A DNA stretch of 64,000 nt, from positions 54,122 through 118,121 of the forward strand of contig NZ_BMYK01000021.1 of NCBI RefSeq assembly GCF_014652235.1, read 5' to 3'. The notes beneath the pieces are model-generated. The model had not been told where the DNA came from, did no database searches, and worked only from the letters and a program-made list of their open reading frames with translations. Every line of letters starts with the position of its first letter. The first letter of the stretch is position 1. Made by a program: the position numbers and the translations under genes. This document shows, piece after piece, positions 43,323 through 52,351 of the stretch. Source of the DNA: Pseudorhodoferax aquiterrae. GTDB taxonomy: Bacteria > Pseudomonadota > Gammaproteobacteria > Burkholderiales > Burkholderiaceae_C.

Positions 43323-44587
43323 AGCCAGGCACCGATACCCTGTCCAGCGCCGCTGCGGCACCCCCCCTGTCCACCCACTGGCAGCACCGGCTGCTGCGCC
43401 GCCTGCTGCACACCCAGCTGGCCGACCTGGCCTGCGGCGAGCTCACGGTGGTGCTGCCGCACGGCGAACGCGTGCACGCGCGCGGCACCGCGCCGGGCCC
43501 GCAGGCCCAGCTCGTGCTGCACCGCTGGCGACCCCTGTGGCGCCTGGCCGCGGAGGGCGACCTCGGGCTGGCGCGCTCGTACCGCGACGGCGACTGGTCC
43601 ACCCCCGACCTCGTGGCGCTGCTGCAGTTCGGCGCGGCCAACGACCAGCAGGCCGGGCAGCGCCTGCAGGGCAAGGCCGGGGCGCGCTGGCTGGCGCGGC
43701 TGGCCCATGTGCGCCGCGCCAACACCCGGCGCGGCAGCCGCGACAACATCGCCTTCCACTACGACCTGGGCAACGACTTCTATGCCCAATGGCTGGACGC
43801 GAGCATGCTGTACTCCAGCGCGCTGTACCGGCGGCCCGAGGCCACGCTGGAAGAGGCGCAGGCCGAACGGCTGGACCGCATCGTCGCGCTCGTCGATGCG
43901 CCGCCGCAGGCCGACGTGCTGGAGATCGGCTGCGGCTGGGGCGCGCTCGCGCTGGCCCTGGCGCAGCGGCGCGGGGCGCGGGTCACCGGACTGACCCTGT
44001 CCACCGAGCAGCTCGCCTTCGCGCGCCAGCGCGCGCTGGCCGCGGGTTGTGCGCAGCAACTGGACCTGCGCCTGCAGGACTACCGCGACGTGCAGGGCCG
44101 CTACGCGCGCATCGTCTCCATCGAGATGGTCGAGGCCGTGGGCGAGGCCTGGTGGCCGACCTACTTCGCCACACTGCGCGAGCGGCTGGCGCCGGGCGGG
44201 CACGCGGTGCTGCAGGCCATCACCATCGCCGATGCGCATTTCGAGGGCTACCGGCGCGGCGCCGATTTCATCCAGCGCTACATCTTCCCGGGCGGCATGC
44301 TGCCCTCGCCCTCCGCGCTGCGCGAACAGGCGGCACGCGCCGGTCTGGTGCTGCAGGAGGAACTGCTGTTCGGCCAGAGCTACGCCGCCACGCTGGTCGA
44401 GTGGCGCAGGCGCTTCCTCGCGGCCTGGCCGACCATCGCGGCCCAGGGGTTCGACCTGCGCTTCAAGCGGCTCTGGGAGTACTACCTCTGCTACTGCGAG
44501 GCCGGCTTTCGCAGCGGGCGCGTGGATGTGGGCTTGTACACGCTGCGCCATGCGGAGGATGCGTCGGCCGCCAAGGCCCCGGGCTGA
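43319..44587 (+). CDS. CFA-synthase-family methyltransferase (first paralogue), atypical active site
   Basis: A 422-residue SAM-dependent enzyme of the cyclopropane-fatty-acyl-phospholipid synthase family: N-terminal helical domain, then NIAFHYDLGNDFYAQWLD, SAM motif VLEIGCGWGALALALAQ, TGLTLSTEQLAFA, RIVSIEMVEAVGEAWW and IQRYIFPGGMLPS. At the bicarbonate site of E. coli CFA synthase the Cys is replaced (MLYSSALYR) and the His segment LLHTIG reads VLQAITI, so ring formation is doubtful and methyl transfer is more likely. The start overlaps DUF1365 as ATGA; last gene of the operon. Confidence 0.9.
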   Translation: MKPGTDTLSSAAAAPPLSTHWQHRLLRRLLHTQLADLACGELTVVLPHGERVHARGTAPGPQAQLVLHRWRPLWRLAAEGDLGLARSYRDGDWSTPDLVALLQFGAANDQQAGQRLQGKAGARWLARLAHVRRANTRRGSRDNIAFHYDLGNDFYAQWLDASMLYSSALYRRPEATLEEAQAERLDRIVALVDAPPQADVLEIGCGWGALALALAQRRGARVTGLTLSTEQLAFARQRALAAGCAQQLDLRLQDYRDVQGRYARIVSIEMVEAVGEAWWPTYFATLRERLAPGGHAVLQAITIADAHFEGYRRGADFIQRYIFPGGMLPSPSALREQAARAGLVLQEELLFGQSYAATLVEWRRRFLAAWPTIAAQGFDLRFKRLWEYYLCYCEAGFRSGRVDVGLYTLRHAEDASAAKAPG

Positions 44588-44741
44588 TCGAACAAGCCGC
44601 GGCGATAACGTGACGCTGAGGCGCAGCGGTTGCTGCTCCACAGGCCGGCATCCTGACCGGGCCCGGCTTGCCCCGCTCGGGCGCGGCATTCATCGGCCCG
44701 CAGGGCGCCGACATGCGCTGACCAGCGTGCATGCGCCGCAC

Positions 44742-44771
44742 GGCCCGGCGCCGCATGGCAAGGGCCGGGCC
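44742..44771 (-). terminator. Hairpin after the biotin carboxylase gene
   Basis: GGCCCGG (44742-44748) pairs with CCGGGCC (44765-44771), one base beyond the stop of the minus-strand carboxylase. There is no U-tract, so this may stabilise the 3' end or assist Rho. The rest of the 185-bp gap up to 44588 shows nothing clear. Confidence 0.4.
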
Positions 44772-44772
44772 T

Positions 44773-46575
44773 TCAGTCGATGCGCGCCAGCGGCGCCCCG
44801 GCCGTCACGTACGCGCCCGGCGCCGCCAGCCGCGCCAGCGTGCCGGCGCGCTGCGCCAGCACCTGCGTCTCCATCTTCATCGCCTCCATGACGGCGACGA
44901 GCTCGCCCTGCGCCACGGTGGCGCCGTCCTCCACCTTCCAGGCGGCCACCGTGCCGGCCACCGGCGCGGTCAGCACCGCGGGGTCTGCAGCAGGCTCGGC
45001 CGGCACAGCGGTGGCCGGCGACGCCGCCGCGAGGCCGCCCAGCAGCGCGGCCGGCAGGCCCAGTTGCACGCGCCGGCCATCGATTTCGATGGCCGTGCGC
45101 AGCAAGGCCGGGTCGGGCGCGCGGGTGGCGGGCACGGCCGCGGCCAGGTCGTTGGCGAAGTCGGTCTCGATCCAGCGCGTGTGCACCGCAAAGGCCTCGC
45201 CCGTGAAGTCCGCATGGTCCATCACGGCGCGGTGGAAGGGCAGGACCGAGGCCAGGCCTTCGATGCGGAACTCCCCGAGCGCGCGGCGCGCCCGCGCGAT
45301 GGCCTCGCCACGCGTGGCGCCGGTCACGATGAGCTTGGCCATCAGCGAGTCGAAACTGCCCGGCACCACGGAGCCCGCGACCACGCCCGTGTCCACGCGC
45401 ACGCCGGGGCCGCCGGGGGCCTCGAACACCGTGACGGGGCCCGGTGCCGGCAGGAAACCGCGGCCCACGTCCTCGGCATTGATGCGGAATTCGAAGGCGT
45501 GGCACTTGGGCACCGGCGTCTCGGTGATGGACAGGGGCAGGCCATCGGCCACGCGCAGTTGCTCCACCACGAGGTCGATGCCGGCGGTCTCTTCCGTCAC
45601 CGGATGCTCGACCTGCAGCCGCGTGTTGACCTCCAGGAAGGAGATCGCCCCCGTGGCGCTGAGCAGGAATTCCACCGTGCCGGCGCCCACGTAGCCGGCG
45701 CGCGCACAGATGTCCCTGGCGGACTGGTGGATGCGCGCGCGCTGCGCGTCGGTCAGGAACGGCGCCGGCGCCTCCTCCACGAGCTTCTGGTTGCGCCGCT
45801 GCAGCGAGCAGTCGCGCGTGCCCAGCACGACGACGCGGCCGTGCGTGTCGGCAATGACCTGGGCCTCGACGTGGCGCGGCTTGTCCAGGAACTGCTCGAC
45901 GAAGCATTCGCCGCGCCCGAAGGCGGCCACGGCCTCGCGCACGGCCGAGGCGTAGAGGTCGGCCACCTCGTCCATCGCGCGCGCCACCTTGATGCCGCGG
46001 CCGCCGCCGCCATAGGCCGCCTTGATCGCGATCGGCAGGCCATGGCGCTCGGCGAAGGCCAGCACCTCGTCGGCGCCCTGCACCGGGCCGGGCGTGCCGG
46101 CCACCAGCGGCGCACCGACCTCCAGCGCGAGCTTGCGCGCCTGCACCTTGTCGCCCAGGGCCGCGATGGCGGCGGGCGGCGGGCCGATCCAGGTCAGGCC
46201 GGCGTCGATCACGGCCTGGGCAAAGCCGGCGTTCTCGGACAGGAAACCGTAGCCGGGGTGGACGGCGTCGGCGCCGCTCTTGCTGGCGATGTCGAGCAGC
46301 TTGTCGATGCAGAGGTAGGTGTCGGCCGGGCGGCTGCCCGAGAGGCCCCAGGCCTCGTCGGCCACACGGGTGTGCAAGGCATCCAGGTCCGGGTCTGCGT
46401 AGACAGCGACGGACTGCACGCCATAGTCGGCGCAGGCACGGGCGATGCGCACCGCAATCTCGCCCCGGTTGGCGATCAGGACTTTCCGCATGCCGCCGGG
46501 CCGCCCCAAGGCATGCGGCGCCCCCTCGGGGGGCAGCGAAGTACGCGCAGCGACGAGCGTGGGGGTCATGTTCAT
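44773..46575 (-). CDS. Biotin carboxylase with fused BCCP domain (5-oxoproline cluster)
   Basis: An ATP-grasp biotin carboxylase ([48 protein letters not shown]) followed after a variable region by a biotinyl domain with the acceptor Lys in EAMKMET. It resembles MccA/UcaA-type alpha subunits, but no carboxyltransferase beta subunit is adjacent. It is last in a pxpA-pxpBC-carboxylase operon. The ATG at 46575 overlaps the pxpBC stop (ATGA) but its first 28 residues come from a GC-rich repeat; MRKVL at 46491 is a likely true start (572 residues). Confidence 0.9.
   Translation of the reverse strand: MNMTPTLVAARTSLPPEGAPHALGRPGGMRKVLIANRGEIAVRIARACADYGVQSVAVYADPDLDALHTRVADEAWGLSGSRPADTYLCIDKLLDIASKSGADAVHPGYGFLSENAGFAQAVIDAGLTWIGPPPAAIAALGDKVQARKLALEVGAPLVAGTPGPVQGADEVLAFAERHGLPIAIKAAYGGGGRGIKVARAMDEVADLYASAVREAVAAFGRGECFVEQFLDKPRHVEAQVIADTHGRVVVLGTRDCSLQRRNQKLVEEAPAPFLTDAQRARIHQSARDICARAGYVGAGTVEFLLSATGAISFLEVNTRLQVEHPVTEETAGIDLVVEQLRVADGLPLSITETPVPKCHAFEFRINAEDVGRGFLPAPGPVTVFEAPGGPGVRVDTGVVAGSVVPGSFDSLMAKLIVTGATRGEAIARARRALGEFRIEGLASVLPFHRAVMDHADFTGEAFAVHTRWIETDFANDLAAAVPATRAPDPALLRTAIEIDGRRVQLGLPAALLGGLAAASPATAVPAEPAADPAVLTAPVAGTVAAWKVEDGATVAQGELVAVMEAMKMETQVLAQRAGTLARLAAPGAYVTAGAPLARID
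46497..46567 (-). repeat. GC-rich palindromic intergenic repeat of Comamonadaceae type
   Basis: A block with the hairpin GCCCCC-TC-GGGGGGC at its centre, flanked by GGGCCGCCCCAAGGC and AAGTACGCGCAGCGACGAG. I recognise this kind of element as a dispersed short repeat of comamonads. It lies exactly between the end of pxpBC and the first conserved codon of the carboxylase gene, and contributes low-complexity residues if the longer start is used. Confidence 0.6.
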
Positions 46576-48152
46576 GGTTCGATGGGCGCGAACGCGCGGA
46601 TGGGGTTGAAGCGGATGCGGGCGCCGATCGGGATCTGCCCGGCCAAGTCGAGGTGGTGCGGTGCGACGGCCGCGATCACGGGGTAGCCGCCCGTGAGCGG
46701 ATGGTCGGCCAGGAACAGCACGGGCTGGCCGCTGGCCGGCACCTGGATCGCGCCCAGGGCCGTGCCTTCGCTGGGCAACTCGTCGTGCCGCATGCGCGCG
46801 AGCGCCTGTGCGCCGGCCAGGCGCAGCCCCACGCGGTTGGACTGGGGCGTGACGGTCCAGGTCTGCGCGGCGAACAGCGCGACCGCCTCGTCGGTGAACC
46901 AGTCGGTGCGCGGGCCGGGCACCACGTCGAGCACCACGACCTGCTGCATGTCCGGCAGTGGCGGCGGCAGCTCGGGCGCGCCGACCACACCGTGGGCGGT
47001 GGGCTGCACGGCCAGTCGCTCGCCCGCGCGCAGCGGCAGCGGCCCCACCTTGGCCAGCGTGTCGGTGGCGCAACTGCCCAGCACGGGCGCGACCGCGAAG
47101 CCGCCGCGCACCGCGAGGTAGCTGCGCAGGCCGGCCTCGGGCGCGCCGATCTCCAGCAGGTCGCCATCGGCCAACGCGAAGGCCTCGTGCCGCAGCAAGG
47201 GCCAGCGCCGGCCGGCGGCATCGCTGCGCGTGAGCGGCCCCCGGGCACCCGCCACCGCCAGCACCGTCTCGCCGTGGCTGCGCAGCGCGAAGCCGCCGTC
47301 CACGATCTCCAGCACCGCGCTGCCTGCGGCATTGCCGACCAGCCGGTTGGCCATGCGCAGCGCGCCCTGGTCGAGCGCGCCCGAGGCCGAAACGCCCTGC
47401 CCGGCCTGGCCATGGCGGCCCAGGTCCTGGAACAAGGCCTGCAATCCCGGCCGCAGGATCTCGAGCGCGGGGCCGTCCGCGGCAGCCGCAGGGGCAGGCG
47501 CAGCGGCGGGCGCGCTGCTGCGCGCCGGCCGCGGCCGGCCCGTGGCATCGACGAAGCGCACGCGAAAGCCGGGCTGCAGCAGCGCGGGCACCGCCCGCGC
47601 GAGATCCCACATGGGCGTGTCGGTCACGCCGATCAGCTGCCATCCGCCCGGGCTCTGCTGCGGATAGACGGCACTGAAATCGCCGGCCAGCGCCACCGAC
47701 CCGGCCGGCACCTGGGTGCGCGGCGTCTTGCGGCGCGGCACCACCAGGCGCGGGTCGCCACCGCTCAGGTAGGCGAAGCCCGGCGCGAAGCCCGTGAAGG
47801 CCACGGTGTACTCGCTGCCGGTGTGCCAGGCGATGACCTGCTCGCGCGTGGCGCCCAGCAAGCGGGCCACTTCGTCCAGGTCTTCGCCGCGGTAGTCCAC
47901 GGGGATCTCGACCAGCTGGCCCCTGCGCTCTGCCGCCCGGTCCAGCCCACGGCCCGCGATGGCCGTGGCCAGAGACTGGGCCGACACCGCGCTGGGCCGG
48001 AAGCGGACCAGGATGGTGCGGGCCGCGGGCACGAGTTCCTCCACGCCGGCCAGCGGCTGTTCCTGCAAGGAGGCCAGCAGCGCCAGCGTCTGCGGCAGGT
48101 CGTCGAGCTCGACCAGCAGCGCGTCCAGGTTGACGGGCAAAAAACGCATCAT
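46572..48152 (-). CDS. pxpBC: Fused 5-oxoprolinase subunits PxpB-PxpC (KipI-KipA fusion)
   Basis: A 526-residue protein. Residues 1-220 match PxpB/KipI ([43 protein letters not shown]); after an Ala/Pro linker (225-245) residues 250-526 match PxpC/KipA ([40 protein letters not shown]). PxpABC hydrolyses 5-oxoproline to glutamate with ATP in the cytosol. The two subunits are separate in E. coli and fused here. ATGA overlaps on both sides show tight coupling with pxpA and the carboxylase. Confidence 0.93.
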   Translation of the reverse strand: MMRFLPVNLDALLVELDDLPQTLALLASLQEQPLAGVEELVPAARTILVRFRPSAVSAQSLATAIAGRGLDRAAERRGQLVEIPVDYRGEDLDEVARLLGATREQVIAWHTGSEYTVAFTGFAPGFAYLSGGDPRLVVPRRKTPRTQVPAGSVALAGDFSAVYPQQSPGGWQLIGVTDTPMWDLARAVPALLQPGFRVRFVDATGRPRPARSSAPAAAPAPAAAADGPALEILRPGLQALFQDLGRHGQAGQGVSASGALDQGALRMANRLVGNAAGSAVLEIVDGGFALRSHGETVLAVAGARGPLTRSDAAGRRWPLLRHEAFALADGDLLEIGAPEAGLRSYLAVRGGFAVAPVLGSCATDTLAKVGPLPLRAGERLAVQPTAHGVVGAPELPPPLPDMQQVVVLDVVPGPRTDWFTDEAVALFAAQTWTVTPQSNRVGLRLAGAQALARMRHDELPSEGTALGAIQVPASGQPVLFLADHPLTGGYPVIAAVAPHHLDLAGQIPIGARIRFNPIRAFAPIEP

Positions 48153-48907
48153 GCGGCGAAGGCCTGCACCGCCACGCCGGCCTGCTCGAGCACTGCGCGC
48201 ACCTCGCGCGCCATGGCCACGGCGCCCGGGCTGTCGCCGTGCACGCAAATGGAATCGGCCTGCACGCGCACGCTGCTGCCGTCGATGGCCTCGACCACGC
48301 CTTCGCGCGCGAGCCTCAGCATGCGCGCGGCCACGGCCTGCGCATCGTGCAGCACCGCGCCCTTCTCGCGGCGCGAGACCAGCGTGCCCTCCGGGGTGTA
48401 GGCCCGGTCGGCAAAGGCCTCGGACACCACGGTGAGGCCGGCCTCGCGCGCCCAGTTCACCAGCGGTGCGCCGGCCAGCGCGACCAGCACCAGCGTCGGG
48501 TCGATGGCGCGGATCGCGGCGATCACATCGCCGGCCTGGGGCCGGTCGTGCGCGATGGTGTTGTACAGGGCGCCATGGGGCTTGACGTAGCGCACGCGCG
48601 TGCCGGCGACCTTGGCCAAGCCCTGCAGCGCGCCGATCTGGTAGATCACGTCGGCCTGCAGGTCGGCGCTGGCCACATCCATGTTGCGCCGGCCGAAGCC
48701 GGCCAGGTCCGGGTAGGCCACGTGGGCGCCCACGGCCACGCCGCGCGCGGCGGCCGCGCGCAGCGTCTGCAGGATGCCGGCCGCGTCGCCGGCATGGAAG
48801 CCGCAGGCCACGTTGGCACTGGAAACGATGGACAGCATGGCGGCGTCGTCGCCCATGGTCCAGGCGCCCAGGCTCTCGCCGAGGTCGCTGTTGAGGTCGA
48901 TGCGCAT
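48149..48907 (-). CDS. pxpA: 5-oxoprolinase subunit PxpA (LamB/YcsF family)
   Basis: A 252-residue protein with the full LamB/YcsF signature: [41 protein letters not shown] and VKPHGALYN. It is the lactam-binding catalytic component of 5-oxoprolinase. It lies 10 bp after pcp, so peptide-derived 5-oxoproline and its hydrolysis are linked in one operon. Confidence 0.96.
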   Translation of the reverse strand: MRIDLNSDLGESLGAWTMGDDAAMLSIVSSANVACGFHAGDAAGILQTLRAAAARGVAVGAHVAYPDLAGFGRRNMDVASADLQADVIYQIGALQGLAKVAGTRVRYVKPHGALYNTIAHDRPQAGDVIAAIRAIDPTLVLVALAGAPLVNWAREAGLTVVSEAFADRAYTPEGTLVSRREKGAVLHDAQAVAARMLRLAREGVVEAIDGSSVRVQADSICVHGDSPGAVAMAREVRAVLEQAGVAVQAFAA

Positions 48908-48917
48908 GGGGTTCCTT

Positions 48918-49586
48918 TCAATGCAGTTGGCCGCCGACGGCGACGATGTCTTCGGTGACGGCCAGCGCCGTGCGCAGCGTCACGCGCAGGGCCTGGACCT
49001 GGGTGTCCAGGGCCATGCTGGGCAGGCCCGGGTGGCGGGCGGCCTGCTCGGGCAGGGCCGGCACGTGGACGAAGCCGCCGCGCACGCCGGGCCGCTCGGC
49101 CAGCCGGTGCATCAGCGCGTAGAAGACATGGTTGCAGACGAAGGTGCCGGCCGTGTTGGAGACCGAGGCCGGCAGGCCCGCGGCGCGCAGGGACTGCACG
49201 ATGGCCTTGACCGGCAGCGTGGAGAAGTAGGCGGCCGGCCCGCCCTGCACCACGGCCTGGTCCACGGGCTGGCGACCGGCGTTGTCGGGGATGCGCGCGT
49301 CGTCGCAGTTGATGGCCACGCGTTCGGGCGTCCATTCGCTGCGGCCTGCGGCCAGACCCAGGCCCACGACCAGCCGCGGCTGCCACTGCGCCAGCGCCTG
49401 GTCCAGCCGCTCGACCGCCAGGCCGAAGACGCAGGGCAGCTGCACGGCACGCACGGTGGCACCGCCGCCATCCCAGCCGTCCAGCGCGCGGGCGACCTCC
49501 CAGGACGGGTTGACCGGGTCCTGGTCGAAGGGCTCGAAGCCGGTCACGAGCACGGTGGGCGGCACAGCGGGTCGGGGCATGGACAT
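48918..49586 (-). CDS. pcp: Pyroglutamyl-peptidase I
   Basis: A 222-residue C15 cysteine peptidase that removes N-terminal 5-oxoproline from peptides. It has the opening [18 protein letters not shown], the nucleophile in [14 protein letters not shown] and the His in [12 protein letters not shown]. The ATG at 49586 has GAGG six bases upstream; an ATG two codons earlier lacks room for a ribosome site. It feeds the product to PxpABC encoded next to it. Confidence 0.95.
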   Translation of the reverse strand: MSMPRPAVPPTVLVTGFEPFDQDPVNPSWEVARALDGWDGGGATVRAVQLPCVFGLAVERLDQALAQWQPRLVVGLGLAAGRSEWTPERVAINCDDARIPDNAGRQPVDQAVVQGGPAAYFSTLPVKAIVQSLRAAGLPASVSNTAGTFVCNHVFYALMHRLAERPGVRGGFVHVPALPEQAARHPGLPSMALDTQVQALRVTLRTALAVTEDIVAVGGQLH

Positions 49587-49609
49587 CTGCATCCTCGGTG
49601 GCAAGGCGA

Positions 49610-50581
49610 TCAGTCGACCTTGATGCCGGCCTCGTCGATCACCTTCTTCCAGCGGGCCGCGTCGGACTTGATCAAGGCCGTCAATTGTGCGGGTGCGCCG
49701 CCCACCACCTCGAGGTTCATCTCCGCGAGCCTGGCCTGCACGTCTTTCTCGGCCAGGATCTGGTTGATGCTCTGGTTGAGCCTGGCCACGATGGCCGCCG
49801 GTGTGCCGGCCGGCGCGACGAAGCCGTACCAGAAGGTCACGTCCAGATCCTGGCCGCCCGACTCGGCCACCGTGGGCAGCTCGGGGTAGCTGGCCAGGCG
49901 CTTGCCGCTCGTGACGGCCAGCGCGCGCAGCCGCCCGCCCTTGACCATGGGCATGGCCTCGGGCACCAGCGCCATCATGAGCTGGGCCTGCCCGCCCATC
50001 ACGTCCTGCAGCGCCGGCGCGCCGCCCTTGTAGGGCACGTGCACGGGGTCGACGCCGATGGCGCGCTTGTAGTACTCCATGCCCAGGTGGCTGGGCGTGC
50101 CGGCGCCGGCCGAGGCGTAGCTCACGCTGCCCGGCTTGCTCTTGAGGTAGCTGCCCAGTTCGGCCATGGTCTTCACGGGCACGGAGGGATGGACCACCAC
50201 CACGCTGGGCACGGTGGCGGCCAGCACGATGGGCGTGAGGTCCTTCTGCACGTCGTAGGGCAGCTTGGGGTAGAGCCCGGGGTTCACGGCCAGGCCGCTC
50301 AGCGTGGACAGCAGCAGCGTGTAGCCGTCCGGCGCCGACTTGGCGACATGGGTGATCGCGATCTGCTCGCTGGCGCCCGGTCGGTTGTCCACCACGGCCG
50401 GCTGGCCCAGCTGCTTGCCCAGACGCTCGGACACCAATCGCGCCAGCGTGTCGGTGGAGCCGCCGGCCGCATACGGCACGACGATGCGGATGGGCTTGGC
50501 GGGGTAGTCGGACGCGGTGGCCCCAAGGGGCAACCAGGCCAGCAGGGCAGCGGCGGCGAGCGCGGGGATGCGGTGGAACAT
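49610..50581 (-). CDS. Bug/TctC-type periplasmic substrate-binding protein
   Basis: A 323-residue precursor with a signal peptide ([17 protein letters not shown]) and the Bug-family core [42 protein letters not shown] and [13 protein letters not shown]. Bug proteins bind small carboxylates; many are orphans without TctAB transport genes, as here. Its place at the head of the pcp-pxp operon suggests 5-oxoproline or a related acid as ligand, which is inference. Divergent from the GntR regulator. Confidence 0.93.
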   Translation of the reverse strand: MFHRIPALAAAALLAWLPLGATASDYPAKPIRIVVPYAAGGSTDTLARLVSERLGKQLGQPAVVDNRPGASEQIAITHVAKSAPDGYTLLLSTLSGLAVNPGLYPKLPYDVQKDLTPIVLAATVPSVVVVHPSVPVKTMAELGSYLKSKPGSVSYASAGAGTPSHLGMEYYKRAIGVDPVHVPYKGGAPALQDVMGGQAQLMMALVPEAMPMVKGGRLRALAVTSGKRLASYPELPTVAESGGQDLDVTFWYGFVAPAGTPAAIVARLNQSINQILAEKDVQARLAEMNLEVVGGAPAQLTALIKSDAARWKKVIDEAGIKVD

Positions 50582-50764
50582 GCAGGACTCCAGGCAGGAG
50601 GGACGAGGAATGGACAACAATCTCAAATGAATGATGGAACATTGAAATTCAGATTGTTGAACAATCGTAGTTTCGGCAGTCACGCAAATCAAGTCCCTGT
50701 CCCAAAATTCTTTTGAAGTGCTCAACACCCCGGGCGGCCGTGCTTTCTGCTAAAAGCCTGCTCC
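50582..50764. promoter_or_regulatory. Divergent control region between Bug protein and GntR regulator
   Basis: A 183-bp gap with a distinctly AT-rich core (50605-50715) containing TTGAACAATC and its near mirror GATTGTTGAACAATC (50653-50667), a perfect GATTGTT-G-AACAATC dyad. A dyad of this size suits a FadR/VanR-type GntR dimer, so it is a good candidate operator for both divergent units. Confidence 0.6.
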
Positions 50765-51451
50765 ATGCCAACCGCTGCCCCCGACACCGCTGCAGACGCC
50801 AACCTCGCCGAACGCCTGGCGGCCCGCTTGCGCCAACAGATCGCCGCAGGCGAACTCGCCCCAGGCCAGCGCCTGCCCGAGCAGAGCCTGAGCGAGAACC
50901 TGGGGGTCTCGCGCAACACGCTGCGCGAGGCCTTCCGCATGCTCACGCGGGACGGGCTGGTCACGCACGCGCCCAACCGGGGTGTCTGCGTCGCGGTGCC
51001 CAGCATCGCGTCCATCATCGACATCTACCGCGTGCGCCGGCTCATCGAATGCCAGGCCCTGGCCCAGGCCTATCCGCGGCACCCGGCCAAGAAGCGCATG
51101 CGCACGGCGGTGGAAGCCGCCATGGCACGCCGCGCTGCGGCCGACTGGCCGGGCGTGGGCACCGCCAACATGGACTTTCACATGGCGGTCGTCGAACTGG
51201 CCGACAGCGAACGGCTCAACGGCATGTTCAAGCCCATCCTGGCCGAACTGCGGCTCGCCTTCGGCATGCTGCAGGACGCCGAGTTCCTGCACGCGCCCTA
51301 TGTGGACATGAACGTGAAGATCCTGGAGCTGACCGAGGCCGGCCGCTACGCCGAGGCCGCGGCGGCGCTGCAGGACTACCTGGTGCATTCCGAGCGCATC
51401 GTGCTGGCGGTCTATGCGCGCCGGCTCGCGGAGACCGGCGCGCCCGGCTGA
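50765..51451 (+). CDS. GntR-family (FadR/VanR subgroup) transcriptional regulator
   Basis: A 228-residue protein with a winged helix (LRQQIAAGELAPGQRLPEQSLSENLGVSRNTLREAFRML, core LGVSRNTLREAFRML) and an all-helical FCD ligand domain carrying metal-site Asp/His residues (DFHMAVVELADSERL). It diverges from the Bug-pcp-pxp operon and presumably controls it in response to 5-oxoproline or a related acid. The ligand is not established. Confidence 0.94.
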   Translation: MPTAAPDTAADANLAERLAARLRQQIAAGELAPGQRLPEQSLSENLGVSRNTLREAFRMLTRDGLVTHAPNRGVCVAVPSIASIIDIYRVRRLIECQALAQAYPRHPAKKRMRTAVEAAMARRAAADWPGVGTANMDFHMAVVELADSERLNGMFKPILAELRLAFGMLQDAEFLHAPYVDMNVKILELTEAGRYAEAAAALQDYLVHSERIVLAVYARRLAETGAPG

Positions 51452-51483
51452 AGGGGCATTGGCCCGCCGGCCACAATCGGTGC

Positions 51484-52350
51484 ATGCCTTCCCGCTTCGC
51501 CCGCCGCACCGCCCTGCTCTCCGCCGCCAGCCTGCTGGTCCCGCCCGCGCTGCAGGCCGCACCCGCCAGGAAACAGCCCCCTGCGCCGCCCGACATGTGG
51601 CCGCGCCCGGCCGCGGTGCCCGGTGGCGTGGCCCGCCTGTCGCTGGGCCCGGCCCCCACGCGCCCGCAGGCCCATGCTGGCGATCTGCCGCTGCTCGTGC
51701 TCGGCGACGCCATCGAATGGACGGCCCTGGTGGGCATTGCGCTGGCGGCCCAACCCGGAGAAGCCGCGATCAGCGTTTCCATGCCCGGCGCGGCGCCGCG
51801 GCGCCTGCCCTACCGCATCGCGGCCAAGAAGTACCAGGAGCAGCGGCTGACGGTCTCGCCGCGCACCGTGGACCTCTCGCCCGAAGACCAGGCCCGCTAT
51901 GAGCGCGAACGCGAACACCTGGCCGGCGTGATGGCCACCTTCAGCCCGGCCGTGCCCGCGCAGCTGCGGATGCGGGTGCCCGTGCCGGGCCGGCGTTCGA
52001 GTTCCTTCGGCCTGCGCCGCGTGTTCAACGGCCAGGCCCGCAATCCGCACAGCGGCATGGACATCGCGGCCGCCACGGGCACGGCTGTGCGGGCACCGCT
52101 GGACGGCCGCGTGATCGACGTCGGCGACTACTTCTTCAACGGCGGCACGGTCTGGCTGGACCATGGCGCCGGCCTGCTGAGCATGTACTGCCACCTGAGC
52201 GCGATGGACGTGAAGCCGGGCGACGCGCTGCGCGCGGGCGAGGCCTTTTGCAAGGTGGGCGCGACCGGCCGCGTGACCGGACCGCACCTGCACTGGTCGG
52301 TGATGCTGAACCGGGCGATGGTGGACCCGGCGCTGTTCATCGACGTGTGA
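51484..52350 (+). CDS. M23-family zinc metallopeptidase
   Basis: A 288-residue exported protein: twin-arginine-like signal (SRFARRTALLSAASLLVPPALQA), an N-terminal beta domain and a C-terminal LytM domain with all zinc ligands (HSGMD, MYCHL, HLHW). Such enzymes cut peptidoglycan cross-bridges in the periplasm; some are divisome activators, but the motifs here are complete so activity is expected. It ends one base from aspA on the other strand. Confidence 0.93.
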   Translation: MPSRFARRTALLSAASLLVPPALQAAPARKQPPAPPDMWPRPAAVPGGVARLSLGPAPTRPQAHAGDLPLLVLGDAIEWTALVGIALAAQPGEAAISVSMPGAAPRRLPYRIAAKKYQEQRLTVSPRTVDLSPEDQARYEREREHLAGVMATFSPAVPAQLRMRVPVPGRRSSSFGLRRVFNGQARNPHSGMDIAAATGTAVRAPLDGRVIDVGDYFFNGGTVWLDHGAGLLSMYCHLSAMDVKPGDALRAGEAFCKVGATGRVTGPHLHWSVMLNRAMVDPALFIDV

Positions 52351-52351
52351 A

